A DNA stretch of 64,000 nt from CAIQPV01 sp963719855 (lineage in GTDB: Bacteria > Pseudomonadota > Gammaproteobacteria > Burkholderiales > Gallionellaceae): assembly GCA_963719855.1 (NCBI GenBank), contig CAVRDK010000008.1, forward strand, positions 124,001-188,000, given 5' to 3'. Made by a program: the position numbers and the translations under genes. Shown piece after piece: positions 51,613-61,147 of the stretch (positions are counted from its first letter, which is position 1; the number at the start of each line of letters is the position of its first letter). The notes below the pieces were generated by a model. The model ran no database searches. It was not told where the DNA came from and worked only from the letters and a program-made list of their open reading frames with translations.

Positions 51613-52044
51613 TCATGATGTGATGTAACGCTCCATCTGATCGATGATAAAGCTTTGATCTGATATCTTTGCTTTGACTAAATCCCCAATCGAGACTATG
51701 CCAAGGATGTTCCTCTTATCATCGAGTACAGGCAGGTGGCGAAAATGGCGTTCCGTCATCAACGCGAGTCCCTCCGAAACTTCCATATCTGGAGTAACGC
51801 AACGCACTTGCTTGGTCATCACCTCGCTCACCAAGACATCTTTTGGGTCGTCTCCAATTGATGACACTTTATGTAAGCAATCGCGTTCGGTGAAAATTCC
51901 TACCAACCTGTTGCCATCAACTACCATAACAGCTCCGATGTCTCTCTCACGCATTAACTCTATCGCACTCAAGACGGTAACGTTTGGTGCAACAATTGTG
52001 TTGTGTTTCGTCTTCTCAGCTAATATTTGATTGATCGATTTCAT
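51613..52044 (-). CDS. Tandem CBS-domain protein
   Basis: The 143-residue protein is two CBS motifs: AIELMRERDIGAVMVVDGNRLVGIFTERD and the second GLALMTERHFRHLPVLDDKRN with GIVSIGDL. Such stand-alone pairs bind adenine nucleotides and modulate other proteins. The partner is unknown. Start 52044 follows GGAGGAAAAC. It is between the IS3 and the second IS66. Confidence 0.92.
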   Translation of the reverse strand: MKSINQILAEKTKHNTIVAPNVTVLSAIELMRERDIGAVMVVDGNRLVGIFTERDCLHKVSSIGDDPKDVLVSEVMTKQVRCVTPDMEVSEGLALMTERHFRHLPVLDDKRNILGIVSIGDLVKAKISDQSFIIDQMERYITS

Positions 52045-52179
52045 GTTTTCCTCCATTTTCAGTCTTAGCAAATGAACCACTAGTTGCTAAAACGACTGTA
52101 AGCGACCCATTAACAACGCCCTTGTTGCCTAAATCAAATATCAGCATGCTTGGCACATCTTAAACAAGGTGGAGCCAAC

Positions 52180-52491
52180 ATGAAGAATCGAACGGAATTT
52201 TGGACAGCGCATGTCGCCGCCGTCAAACGTGAGGCAATTTCAGCGAGTGCCTATGCGAAGCAGCACGACCTCTCGATTGCCGCTTTGTATTATTGGCAGC
52301 GCAAGCTGAAATCAAATGCCGGGGTAAGTGAGGTAGGATCTGAACCCAAATTCGTGGCGCTACGCGTTGCGGAACAGCGTCCATGCCAGTGCACTTTGGT
52401 GTTGCCTTCCGGTCTGCATCTGGAAATGTCGGCGTTGCCCGCACCGGAATGGTTGGCAGCGCTGAGCCGCACTTTGCCGGGAGCACGCTAA
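52180..52491 (+). CDS. IS66 accessory protein TnpA, copy 2
   Basis: The 103-residue homologue of the copy 1 protein (ISASAYAKQHDLSIAALYYWQRKL), with differences mainly in the middle. Its stop overlaps the next gene by one base. Confidence 0.85.
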   Translation: MKNRTEFWTAHVAAVKREAISASAYAKQHDLSIAALYYWQRKLKSNAGVSEVGSEPKFVALRVAEQRPCQCTLVLPSGLHLEMSALPAPEWLAALSRTLPGAR

Positions 52492-52847
52492 TGCATCCAG
52501 GCTGCACTATCGAGCAAGTCTATTTGTGCCGTGACGCGATCGACTTCCGGAAAGCGATTAATGGGCTGAGCGTGATGGTCGAACAAGAAATGGGTTTAAA
52601 TCCGTTTGGAAGTGCGTTGTATGTATTCGTCAATCGCTCACGGAATAAGATCAAGGTGTTGTACTGGCATCGCAATGGGTTTTGTCTGTGGCAAAAGCGC
52701 TTGGAAGAAGATAAATTTCATTGGCCGAAACACAGCGAGACGAACACACAAACGATCACGCTCAGAGAATTCGAGTGGTTGCTTGAAGGCCTTGATTTGT
52801 GGAGAAATAAACCTCATAAAACGTTGAAATACGCTTGCATTTCATAG
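52491..52847 (+). CDS. IS66 Orf2/TnpB-like protein, copy 2
   Basis: A 118-residue protein nearly identical to copy 1, with the DAIDFRKAINGLSVMVEQ signature. It belongs to IS66 copy 2. Confidence 0.92.
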   Translation: MHPGCTIEQVYLCRDAIDFRKAINGLSVMVEQEMGLNPFGSALYVFVNRSRNKIKVLYWHRNGFCLWQKRLEEDKFHWPKHSETNTQTITLREFEWLLEGLDLWRNKPHKTLKYACIS

Positions 52848-52881
52848 GGTAAATTGATAGAATTCTTCATGCTTAAAACAC

Positions 52882-54489
52882 ATGAAAAAGTCTTCAGTTT
52901 TACCACTGGATTATCGCTCCAGAGCCAACCTTCCCGAGTTCACTTTACCCGACGTTTTACCGACCGACCCGGCAGCACTTACAGCGCTGTTAATTGCAGC
53001 TGTCAATGCAAAGATCGCCTTTGCCGAACACGTCACCTACCTGTACGAACAAATCGCATTAGCGCGCCGCCGCATGTTTGGCCCGAGTTCAGAGAGTGTT
53101 GCACAGTTTCACCTATTCGACGAAGCGGAAGTACTGGCCGCAACCTCAACCGAGGCACAGGATGTTGCGCCGTTGCCGGTATCGGCACCCGCCAAGGCTC
53201 AAAAGCCCGCACGCGGCAAACGCAGCCCGCTGCCGCCAGAACTTGAACGGGTACAGATCATTCACGACGTGCCGGAATCCGAACGCACCTGCGGTTGCGG
53301 CACACCGATGGTGGTCATCAACCGAGTTGTCAGCGAACAGCTCGACATCGTCCCGATGCAGGTGCGCGTGCTGCAACATATCCGGTTGGTGTATGGATGC
53401 AAGGCCAGCGAACACGCACCAGTAACGGCGGCTTTGCCGCCACAACCCTTGCCCAAGAGCAATGCCAGTCCAAGTTTGCTGGCGATGCTGTTGACGACCA
53501 AGTATGTCGATGGCTTGCCGCTGGCTAGATTCGAGAAGGTGCTGGCCCGTCACGATGTGACAGTGCCGCGCCAGACGCTGGCGCGCTGGGTGATCGGCGC
53601 GAGTGCCGCACTGCAACCGCTGCACAACCTGATGCGGGACATCTTGTTTGATGCCCCCTTCATCCACATGGATGAAACGGTGGTACAGGTGCTCAAGGAA
53701 AAGAATAAGAGTCCGGCCTCCAACAGTTACATGTGGGTGCAGACGGGCGGGCCACCCGGAAAGCCGGTGGTGATTTACGACTATGACCCGAGTCGTAGCG
53801 GGGAAGTACCGGCGCGCCTGCTGCTGGGATATCAGGGTTATCTGATGACGGACGGCTACGAGGGCTATAACAAGCTTGCCAAAACCGATGGCATCGAGCA
53901 TCTGGTTTGCTGGGCGCATGTTCGCCGCAAGTTTGTGGAGGCCGTGAAGGTGCAACTGAAAGGCACGCACGGTCATGCCGACCAGGCGGTCGCCATGATC
54001 GGCAAGCTTTACGGCATTGAAAAGGAGCACAAGAATTCCACAATTGAGGTGCGCTATGCCGCACGTCAGGAGAACAGCATACCGGTGCTCGATGAGTTGC
54101 ATGACTGGATGGAAAAGCTGCTGCCCATGGTTCCGCCAAAGAGCGCACTGGGTGGCGCGCTGTCCTATATGCGAGATTACTGGGGCAAGTTGGTTCGCTA
54201 CCCTGAGCGCGGCGATCTGCCAATCGACAACAACCGCTGCGAAAACGCGATCCGCCCCTTCGTGGTTGGCCGCAAGGCTTGGTTGTTTAGCGATACACCA
54301 GCCGGTGCCAACGCTAGCGCGATTATCTATTCGCTTGTTGAAACCGCCAAAGTAAACGGCGCAGAGCCATACACATGGCTGCGCCATGTGCTGGAGCATC
54401 TGCCCGCAGCACAAACGGCGGATGAAATGGATAAGTTGTTGCCGTGGAATTTCCATGCGGCGACTTTAGCTGACATCACGCCTCGCTGA
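52882..54489 (+). CDS. IS66 transposase TnpC, copy 2
   Basis: A 535-residue DDE transposase with FIHMDET, MTDGYEGYNK and DNNRCENAIRPFVVG intact. One extra base after ATGAAAAA (about 52889) puts the ATG used in copy 1 (52869) out of frame. An ATG at 52882 restores the frame, costing the first few residues. About 21 residues of the helical N-terminal region are missing compared with copy 1. Confidence 0.92.
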   Translation: MKKSSVLPLDYRSRANLPEFTLPDVLPTDPAALTALLIAAVNAKIAFAEHVTYLYEQIALARRRMFGPSSESVAQFHLFDEAEVLAATSTEAQDVAPLPVSAPAKAQKPARGKRSPLPPELERVQIIHDVPESERTCGCGTPMVVINRVVSEQLDIVPMQVRVLQHIRLVYGCKASEHAPVTAALPPQPLPKSNASPSLLAMLLTTKYVDGLPLARFEKVLARHDVTVPRQTLARWVIGASAALQPLHNLMRDILFDAPFIHMDETVVQVLKEKNKSPASNSYMWVQTGGPPGKPVVIYDYDPSRSGEVPARLLLGYQGYLMTDGYEGYNKLAKTDGIEHLVCWAHVRRKFVEAVKVQLKGTHGHADQAVAMIGKLYGIEKEHKNSTIEVRYAARQENSIPVLDELHDWMEKLLPMVPPKSALGGALSYMRDYWGKLVRYPERGDLPIDNNRCENAIRPFVVGRKAWLFSDTPAGANASAIIYSLVETAKVNGAEPYTWLRHVLEHLPAAQTADEMDKLLPWNFHAATLADITPR

Positions 54490-54529
54490 ATAGCCTGCAC
54501 TTCCTGAATCGCTTACAAACGACTTGGCT

Positions 54530-54925
54530 TTACCACTCTGGTGGTAAACGGTATTTTTCCGGTAATAAATCGATGATTTCCTTTTGCACTAAAATGTTGT
54601 GCTCTTCATAAAGTGATTCGCCACATAAAGACTGTTCTTCATCACAATTTAATGGAACTTTATCGCCCTGCCACACCCATTTAACGGGAAGGCATATTCC
54701 TAAATCAGGTTTGGTAAGATAATCGGATTGCACAATACCAACCGCTTTTATGTGCAGGCTATCTTGAGGAGTGAAGTGCTTGATGAAAACTATGTCTTCA
54801 TTTTTGATGGGCGAAACGATAAAGCTAAAGTCCGTCTTACCATCCAAAGAGAGGGGGAGACACAAAATATCCTTGTCAAAGAAACCTTGTGCTTTGAATT
54901 CGTCAATTCCGAAAAATGCACACAT
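54530..54925 (-). CDS. Hypothetical protein
   Basis: The 131-residue soluble protein has a strong ribosome site (GGAGGAAATT before ATG 54925). Features: SPIKNEDIVFIKHFTPQDSLHIKAVGIV and a C-terminal EKYRLPPEW. It is AT-rich and near IS elements, so probably acquired. No family recognised, though its shape suggests a small beta-rich domain. Confidence 0.7.
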   Translation of the reverse strand: MCAFFGIDEFKAQGFFDKDILCLPLSLDGKTDFSFIVSPIKNEDIVFIKHFTPQDSLHIKAVGIVQSDYLTKPDLGICLPVKWVWQGDKVPLNCDEEQSLCGESLYEEHNILVQKEIIDLLPEKYRLPPEW

Positions 54926-55229
54926 AATTTCCTCCGTCTTTGCGCTAACTTACCTAGAATAGGTGGCACATTATTAGTTTTGATTTTTCTGAATCAACCG
55001 AGAAAACATCAAATCTATCAATCCAATATATGGAAGAGATTATTGCAAGCCAGCCTGCTTGCCATTGCAGGTTACGCATGCCTACTATATATACCGTAGT
55101 ATATTTGTCAAGTATTATTTGGGTTTGGGGAAAAGGTCATGTCGGCGGTAATCGACGTTTACAGAGATTACCTGATTGGCGGTATAGGACAAACACCGAT
55201 GTGACATTCCAAAATTTGCTTAACGCTTA
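54926..55229. other. AT-rich stretch with no clear gene
   Basis: About 300 bases with a near-palindrome around TACTATATATACCGTAGTATA-like sequence (55080-55102), suggesting promoters. A 66-codon plus frame at 55030 has no recognisable product. Confidence 0.4.
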
Positions 55230-55441
55230 ATGAGCAAAGCACCGATAGATTAAAACTGGCCGAACCATCAGAATGGCTTTCACTCATCCACCCACTGCAG
55301 GTATCTGTTCAGCAAATCTGTGCCGATTGTGAAATTTTAGTCATTACTGGAAAGAGATACTGGGTATTCCAAAATACACGACGGGATTTCCTTACCGAAG
55401 TTTCCTTCTACGCAATACTTCTCCCGTTGGGAGATGCATGA
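55230..55441 (+). pseudogene. Hidden small gene with a one-base loss, coupled to the ferritin-like gene
   Basis: From ATG 55230 the frame MSK is broken after AAA. With one A restored it reads on as STDRLKLAEPSEWLSLIHPL to a TGA at 55439-55441, giving about 70 residues with CADC. Its stop overlaps the next ATG as ATGA. No ribosome site precedes ATG 55230 and no family is recognised. Confidence 0.4.
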
Positions 55442-56175
55442 AAAATGGCAAGGGTCATAATTCGAGGAAATCAGGACATCACCATCATCACTTTATTGGA
55501 GGGCTAATCATGCACCAACTACTGGAGCATCAAACTAAACGCTTTCTACGCGAAAATCCATTACCGCCCCTTGGATGGGACACGTTCCTGGCATCAGTGG
55601 AGGATGCTTATTCCAGTGTCGATGCCATGTTGGCACATAAAGTTGAGGAAACCCTAGAGCGTGACATCGACAAGCGCGAAATGGTGGAAGAACTCTTGAG
55701 CAATACCATACCATCAAAAATGAATATTTCTACTTTTCTTGTGTATGCCATGAAGCTTGCGTTGGAGATTGAAGCGGCTTACCTAAAGTCGGCAGAGTTC
55801 ATGACGGCACGAGGTAGTTACGATGTCGCCGAGTTCTTTCGTGAAATGGCCGGCTTCAGTTGCATGCATCGAGATGCCGCCATGAGACGCGCCGGTTTCG
55901 ACGATTCAATTGATATTTACAGCATCATCTCTTCGTGGTCGGGTTGCAACATCGAAGTTCCAGATCCAGATATGAAGGATTCCGAAAGTCCTCTCGATCT
56001 TGATGGTGCCATGTCACTTTCACTTGCAGCCGAAAGACGCGGGGTAACCTTTTACGAAGAGATAGCGCGGATAACAACAGACATGCAAATACGCCTTCAC
56101 GCTGAGGAATTCGCCGCAGAAGGACGTGGGCATGTGCTGGCACTCGAACGCTTTCTTGGACTCGAACCATACTGA
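55438..56175 (+). CDS. Ferritin-like/rubrerythrin-type protein
   Basis: The C-terminal half has the ferritin-like di-iron helix pattern: AMSLSLAAERRGVTFYEEIA and IRLHAEEFAAEGRGHVLALERFL, plus the earlier ALEIEAAYLKSAEFM and FREMAGFSCMHRD. Such proteins handle iron or reduce peroxides. Two starts are possible. ATG 55438 overlaps the upstream stop and adds a His-rich tract (GHHHHH). ATG 55510 has an excellent GGAGGG site and would give 221 residues. I favour 55510 but list the longer form. Confidence 0.75.
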   Translation: MKNGKGHNSRKSGHHHHHFIGGLIMHQLLEHQTKRFLRENPLPPLGWDTFLASVEDAYSSVDAMLAHKVEETLERDIDKREMVEELLSNTIPSKMNISTFLVYAMKLALEIEAAYLKSAEFMTARGSYDVAEFFREMAGFSCMHRDAAMRRAGFDDSIDIYSIISSWSGCNIEVPDPDMKDSESPLDLDGAMSLSLAAERRGVTFYEEIARITTDMQIRLHAEEFAAEGRGHVLALERFLGLEPY

Positions 56176-56463
56176 GACATCGGGGCTGAACGAGGGGTAT
56201 TCCGCGCTCAATTCAAGGGGAATCGCCGCTTTTTTGAACATATGTGAAAGCCATTTGTTGTATGGCAACATCGTTTTATTGAGGCGCTCTTGTCAATTGG
56301 CGGCTATGAGGAAAAACGATAGACTCAGAATTTTCGTTCAGTTCGTGAATTGCAGGTAATTGTGGCGTCGCCAAACTTCATGTAGCCAAACAGGCTTCCA
56401 TAAAGCGTGCACTGGTGAAGGACGTCTATAGTTCAATTTCAATTATTCATCTAGGAGCCAGAC
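56176..56463. other. Intergenic stretch, nothing recognised
   Basis: About 290 bases between the ferritin-like gene and the next small gene. No gene, RNA or repeat family seen. Confidence 0.4.
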
Positions 56464-56694
56464 ATGACTGATCAAATCCATATCTCCATCGATCGGGAAA
56501 TATACGTCCAGTTGCAAATGCTTATGGTGCCTCCCGTCAACGATGTCAACGCGGTTATCAAGGAACTGTTGTATCTTGATGGACGAGCTAGCCCTGCCTC
56601 CATTGCTCTGATGTCCGCTGGGAAACACTTTACTATGGAACAGGAACTCGAACGCACTAGGCAGGGCGTCTACGATTGCGGGGGGGCTACCTAA
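56464..56694 (+). CDS. Small hypothetical protein
   Basis: The 76-residue product starts after CTAGGAGCCAGAC. It begins with a beta-strand-like DQIHISIDREIYVQLQML followed by a helix, which resembles small DNA-binding ribbon-helix-helix or antitoxin-like folds, but there is no partner toxin nearby and no clear family. Confidence 0.55.
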   Translation: MTDQIHISIDREIYVQLQMLMVPPVNDVNAVIKELLYLDGRASPASIALMSAGKHFTMEQELERTRQGVYDCGGAT

Positions 56695-57045
56695 GCTTGC
56701 GCGTTATTCGCTCGCTGTTAACTGTATCACGAACTGTAAATTATGAAGCATGCTCTACGAATTTGTAGTCTGAGTTAGCGACAGTGCCGCGTACCTGATG
56801 ACGCATTATGGTTATGTTGCCAGAGAACGGACGCTCGTGAAAAACTCTTTTGGGCATTTTCTGGAATTTCATATGTGCCATATTGCTTGCCATAAAGCAG
56901 TCAGTGGCGAAGGGCTGTAATTGGCCGATAACGGAAGTCTACTCTTGGTTTTTTACCGCAGCAAAGCGGCCACTCACGACTATCTTTTGGCCAAATTTTA
57001 AAGTTAAGCAGACACTGTCTGTCAGATTAAGTCCGCAGCGCAGGC
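56695..57045. other. Intergenic stretch, nothing recognised
   Basis: About 350 bases downstream of two convergent genes. Short inverted repeat CAGACACTGTCTG lies near 57010. No gene family recognised. Confidence 0.4.
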
Positions 57046-58518
57046 TCACTTAGTGCCGGTAACTTTAGTAGGCTTTGGTTTACCCGAAATGTTCGGCACC
57101 TCATGCCCGCCCTCGCTGCCCGCAACATCATCCATGATTTTCGTGGCAGGCGACTGGGGTAAAACTCCCGATTGAGCCATCCATTCCCGAGCCAACAATT
57201 GCGCATTGTCGATTTGCTTGGAAGTCATGCTGGCCTCAATGATTCTTTTGCTTTCCAGGGCGTTCTGATTCCCCCCTACCGCCGCGAGGTTGAGCCATTT
57301 GTGCGCTTGCATCAGGTCATAAGGCACCCCTTGCCCTTTGGCGTACATCATTCCTAGATTACTTTGTGCCGACGCATTGCCCTGCTCAGCCGCCTTTAGA
57401 TACCACGATGCCGCTTCCTTGTAATCCTGTGACACGCCCTGCCCATTGAAATATTTCACTCCAAGGTTGTTTTGTGCAGTCGCATTGCCTTGTTCGGACG
57501 CCTTGCGATACCAAGCTGCAGCCTCCCTGTAGTCCTGCTGAACGCCTTGCCCATTGGCATACATCACCCCCAACGCCAACTGTGCCGATGCATCCCCCCG
57601 CTCCGCCGCCTTGCGATACCACGACGCAGCTTCACCATAATCTTGTTTTACCCCTTTCCCCTCGAAGTACATCATCGCAAGATTCAACTGCGCCGTAACA
57701 TTGCCATGTTCAGCTGCCTTGTGGTACCACGATGCTGCTTCCTTACCGTCCTGCGGCACGCCTTGGGCATTGGCGTACATCGCCCCTAGTCTCAACTCTG
57801 CCAACACATTGCCCTGTTCTGCGGCCTTGCGATACCAGGATATTGCTTCCTTATAATCCTGCGGAACACCGCTACCTTTAGCGTACATCTCTCCCAGAGC
57901 ATATTGCTCCGCTGCATTCCCCTTCTCTGCTACTTTGACATACCACGACGCAGCCTCCTTGTTATCCTTGGGCACACCCTGTCCATTGGCGTACATCTGC
58001 GCAAGACTGCGCTGCGCCGGTACGACGCCCTGATCAGCCGCCTTGCGATACCACAACGCAGCCTCTTTTAAATCCTTTGCCACCCCCTGCCCTTTGTCAT
58101 ACATCCGGGCAAGTTCATATTGCGCGAGAACATTACCCTGTTCTGCCGCCTTGCGGTACCAAAACGCGCCCTCCCTACAGTCCTTTCTCCGCGCACCTTT
58201 CCCTTCACAGTACATCGTCCCCAAATTAAGCTGAGCCGTCACATTCCCCTGCTCTGCCGCTTTGTTATACCACAACAAGGCCATCCTGTAGTCCTGCGGT
58301 GCCCCTTGCCCCTTGTGGTACATCTGCCCAAGGCCGAGTTGCGCCACTGCATCCCCTTTGGCTGCAAGCAATCTGAATTCCTTAAACGCAAGCGAGAAAT
58401 TTCCCTTTTCGTAAGCGTCTTGCGCCTCCTTCAAACCCGCCTCTGCTCCAGCGCTAAGCGCAAGCAGAACCACGAACAGAATTGATCTGGATAAAGCTCT
58501 CATCATTAATTCATTCAT
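57046..58518 (-). CDS. Sel1-repeat protein, exported
   Basis: The 490-residue protein has a signal peptide (to about residue 28, AEA) and about eleven Sel1 repeats of 36 residues, each with A-LGxMYxxGxGVPQDYxEAxxWYxKAAEQGN. The 108-base periodicity is visible in the DNA. Sel1 proteins form superhelical scaffolds for protein contacts. The partner is unknown. I chose the start at 58518 (MNELMMRA) since it directly precedes the signal peptide; a further start upstream is possible. Confidence 0.9.
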   Translation of the reverse strand: MNELMMRALSRSILFVVLLALSAGAEAGLKEAQDAYEKGNFSLAFKEFRLLAAKGDAVAQLGLGQMYHKGQGAPQDYRMALLWYNKAAEQGNVTAQLNLGTMYCEGKGARRKDCREGAFWYRKAAEQGNVLAQYELARMYDKGQGVAKDLKEAALWYRKAADQGVVPAQRSLAQMYANGQGVPKDNKEAASWYVKVAEKGNAAEQYALGEMYAKGSGVPQDYKEAISWYRKAAEQGNVLAELRLGAMYANAQGVPQDGKEAASWYHKAAEHGNVTAQLNLAMMYFEGKGVKQDYGEAASWYRKAAERGDASAQLALGVMYANGQGVQQDYREAAAWYRKASEQGNATAQNNLGVKYFNGQGVSQDYKEAASWYLKAAEQGNASAQSNLGMMYAKGQGVPYDLMQAHKWLNLAAVGGNQNALESKRIIEASMTSKQIDNAQLLAREWMAQSGVLPQSPATKIMDDVAGSEGGHEVPNISGKPKPTKVTGTK

Positions 58519-58722
58519 AGATTTGTTCCGCGAAGAAAAATCACCTGCCTTCAGCGCAACACACACTGAAGCCGACAAAAACGAAAACTATTTTACCTCT
58601 TGCCGGAGCAAAGCAGCTAAGTTGTATCAACAAAACATTGGGGAGTTGCTAGAAAGTGGTGACAATGATGCCCGATATTCAAGGCATTCATTTGAAACAG
58701 GCAAAACAGGAGGGTACGACTG

Positions 58723-58753
58723 CCCCCTCCACCGTAGGTGGAGGGGGATTTTT
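58723..58753. terminator. Strong hairpin between the Sel1 gene and HU
   Basis: An 11-base-pair stem (CCCCCTCCACC and its complement) with a GTA loop, followed on the plus strand by ATTTTTA. It is just 3' to HU on the minus strand and can end transcripts from either direction, best on the plus strand. Confidence 0.75.
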
Positions 58754-58756
58754 ACA

Positions 58757-59041
58757 TTATTTCTTTACGCCGTTAACTGTTGCCTTAAGCGTCGCACCTG
58801 CCTTGAATGCTGGTACCTTGGATGCCTTGATCTTGAGTTCCGCACCGGTCTTGGGATTACGGCCAATGCGAGCTGCGCGCTTGCGCACTTCGAAAGAACC
58901 AAAACCAACCAAAGAAACGGAATCACCCTTCTTCAGCGCGCCGGAAATGATTTCAATGACAGCGCCAATCGTGCGATCTGCTTCTGCCTTGCTTGTTTCT
59001 GTCTTGCCTGCCAGAGCTTCGGCAAATTCTTTTCTGTTCAT
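58757..59041 (-). CDS. DNA-binding protein HU
   Basis: The 94-residue histone-like protein begins MNRKEFAEALAGKT and contains the DNA-binding arm GFGSFEVRKRAARIGRNPKTG. Start 59041 follows GAAGGGGGTTAC. HU compacts and bends DNA. Single gene with a strong hairpin behind. Confidence 0.95.
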   Translation of the reverse strand: MNRKEFAEALAGKTETSKAEADRTIGAVIEIISGALKKGDSVSLVGFGSFEVRKRAARIGRNPKTGAELKIKASKVPAFKAGATLKATVNGVKK

Positions 59042-59255
59042 GTAACCCCCTTCGTTGATTAATAAAAACCGCGTATGCGGCATGTACCACACTAATGAAG
59101 CATCATACTTTACACTGAAATTATCAACACTTGCTGACTGGCAAAAATCACCAGCGCTCACTATATCAACAAGTCACAATGCTTGCCAAGCGTCTCATAG
59201 CCCTATTTAGCGATATTTATCACAATTTAATGCACGGGGAGCCATTCTTCAAATT

Positions 59256-59882
59256 TTAATCTGCCCCAACCTGTCTGGCATTGAGGCGTAACAGCGCCTG
59301 TATCGACGCATATACCAGCAATACCACAGCCAAACTGGACAGGAACCCTGCCATCACATCCGCTGGGAAATGTGCGCCAAGACTAATTCTTGAAATCCCA
59401 ACCCACAGCACAAAAAATGTACCCGCCACGCGCCACCAACGCTCGAGAATAGGCCATAGACTGGCTACAAGCAACATGGCAAATGACGAATGTCCACTCG
59501 GCAGGCTGTGATGATATTCCGGCGCGCCGATGATATGCACAGTGCCGGGCTGCAATGCCAGCGGTGGACGCGGAAAATCAAGCAACGGCTTGAGTGCGCC
59601 AATCAACTGACTATCCAGAAAGTACGCAATGCTGAACACTGCAATTACCGCCATCCAGCGTGTAGCTTGAGCCTGATAACGCGTGGACTCCTGTATCGGT
59701 GTTTTTACAACAACAAAAAGCGCAACAAGCGCTGTCAATCCAAGATAGAGCGGAAAAACGGCATGCTCCCCCAGTGCTGTGCCAAGCAGCATGAACCTAT
59801 CAAGATATTCTGTTCGAATATCATTTATGGCATGGAACAGCCAGACGTTAGCGCCGCCCCAGTCATAAAATATTTCTTTCAT
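59256..59882 (-). CDS. PAP2-family phosphatase
   Basis: The 208-residue membrane protein has the PAP2 catalytic motifs KPLLDFPRP, SLPSGHSSF and SRISLGAHFPADV with about six membrane helices. Members remove phosphate from phospholipids, undecaprenyl diphosphate or similar lipid phosphates. The substrate here is unknown. Confidence 0.92.
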   Translation of the reverse strand: MKEIFYDWGGANVWLFHAINDIRTEYLDRFMLLGTALGEHAVFPLYLGLTALVALFVVVKTPIQESTRYQAQATRWMAVIAVFSIAYFLDSQLIGALKPLLDFPRPPLALQPGTVHIIGAPEYHHSLPSGHSSFAMLLVASLWPILERWWRVAGTFFVLWVGISRISLGAHFPADVMAGFLSSLAVVLLVYASIQALLRLNARQVGAD

Positions 59883-59891
59883 GAATCTGGT

Positions 59892-60461
59892 CTACGCAAA
59901 TAGTGTGGTTAACCACAAACCGACACCGCCTGCGGCAGCCGCACCTGCCACGTAAAACAACCATTTCTTGCGCGTCAGAACAGTAATGGAAGCCAGGGAG
60001 ATAGCAATCTGAACCAGCGTCATGGCCTGTGCCAGCTTGTGGTGCGGATGCATTGCATGCTCACTTTCCTCATTAGCCTTCTCTGATTCCGCCTCCAGTT
60101 CCTCAGCCTTTGTCTTGATCTCTTTCTTTTCCTTGTCGTATTTTTCGACCATATCTTTGAAATAACCTTGCCTGTGCGCGGGCGCAAATTCAGCTGCGAG
60201 TTCCATCAAATGCCCCTTGCTACTCTTGGCTTGATAGAAATTCCACTGATCCGAAGCTTGTGCTTTCTTCAGCACGGCTTCATTCTTGAATAACATGGCC
60301 TCATTCTGGGTGGCCCCTCCTTGATAACTTATGATCGCGCCAACGGTAGCTAAAATTGCAGTGAAGATTGCAACATAACCGCCAAGCCCATCCCCGCTCT
60401 CGGCATGATGTTCAACTGCGTGTTCATGGGCGCCATGTACATGAAATCCGTGTTCTGACAT
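59892..60461 (-). CDS. DUF4337 membrane protein
   Basis: The 189-residue protein has a His-rich N-terminus (EHGFHVHGAHEHAVEHHAESG), a membrane helix (about 29-46), a charged coiled coil, and two C-terminal helices, the DUF4337 layout. Function unknown. It precedes the PAP2 gene by nine bases, so the two form an operon. Confidence 0.85.
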   Translation of the reverse strand: MSEHGFHVHGAHEHAVEHHAESGDGLGGYVAIFTAILATVGAIISYQGGATQNEAMLFKNEAVLKKAQASDQWNFYQAKSSKGHLMELAAEFAPAHRQGYFKDMVEKYDKEKKEIKTKAEELEAESEKANEESEHAMHPHHKLAQAMTLVQIAISLASITVLTRKKWLFYVAGAAAAGGVGLWLTTLFA

Positions 60462-60555
60462 ATTATTTCCTTGAGTTTGAAAAATCTGAAACTGGCTACT
60501 AGGCTATTATAGCCGCTGAGGATTCCCTACGCGATGCTTGCTACGAATACTGCAT

Positions 60556-61119
60556 TCAAGGGAGCCATTTCTTATCTTTGCTGCGCCGCCAGAGCCAAAT
60601 AACGCAGCCGGCCAAGAGAATCCCGATCAGTATTGCCCCCTCGAAATGTTTGATGTCCTTGAGCAGAATTTCGAGTAATGCGCCGAAATAATATCCTGCA
60701 AGAGCGATGGTTACAGCCCAGACGAGCGCGCCGAGCATGTTGAGCAACGCAAACCTGGTGGGAGACACACCGCTGATGCCTATGATTATGGGGCCAGCAA
60801 TACGCAGTCCATAAAGGAATCTCACGGCAGGAATAAGCATGGTGTGATATCTGTCGAGCATCTGCTGCACCGCAGGAACGCGTGCGCGCAGCAAAGGAAA
60901 ACGATTGAGAATTGCCACGCCATAAAGCCTGCCCAAGTGGAAAAATATCTGGTCTCCCAACGTGCTTGCCACGAACGTAATGGCAATCACATAGCGCAGG
61001 TCGAGCATGCCGCGATGCGCGGCAAACCCGGCAAAAACCAAGATGGTCTCACCCTCCAACAAGGCGCCGAAGAATACGGCGTAGTAGCCGTACGATGCGA
61101 CTAATTCGGATACGGTCAT
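60556..61119 (-). CDS. DedA-family membrane protein
   Basis: The 187-residue protein shows the DedA pattern FGALLEGETILVFAGFAAHRG, then FHLGRLYG and RFLYGLRIAGPIIIGISG, with several membrane helices. DedA proteins act in envelope lipid and proton homeostasis. Length normal. Confidence 0.92.
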   Translation of the reverse strand: MTVSELVASYGYYAVFFGALLEGETILVFAGFAAHRGMLDLRYVIAITFVASTLGDQIFFHLGRLYGVAILNRFPLLRARVPAVQQMLDRYHTMLIPAVRFLYGLRIAGPIIIGISGVSPTRFALLNMLGALVWAVTIALAGYYFGALLEILLKDIKHFEGAILIGILLAGCVIWLWRRSKDKKWLP

Positions 61120-61147
61120 TCTGGAATATTACACATCATATCTGAAT

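Larger units (their letters stand above)
52098..54516 (+). mobile_element. IS66-family element, copy 2
   Basis: 2419 bases with ends GTAAGCG and CGCTTAC and the exact 8-base duplication AAACGACT at 52090-52097 and 54517-54524. Same three genes as copy 1. It is 62 bases shorter: a 63-base in-frame loss in tnpC and one extra base near its start. Confidence 0.94.

Noticed and set aside
55485..55525. Five consecutive histidines suggesting a cloning tag
   Set aside because: Surrounding sequence is natural, there is no vector DNA, and a downstream ATG with a better ribosome site lies after the tract.
57046..58518. Tandem DNA repeat in the Sel1 gene as a non-coding satellite
   Set aside because: The periodicity follows exactly the 36-residue Sel1 protein repeat and is in frame throughout.
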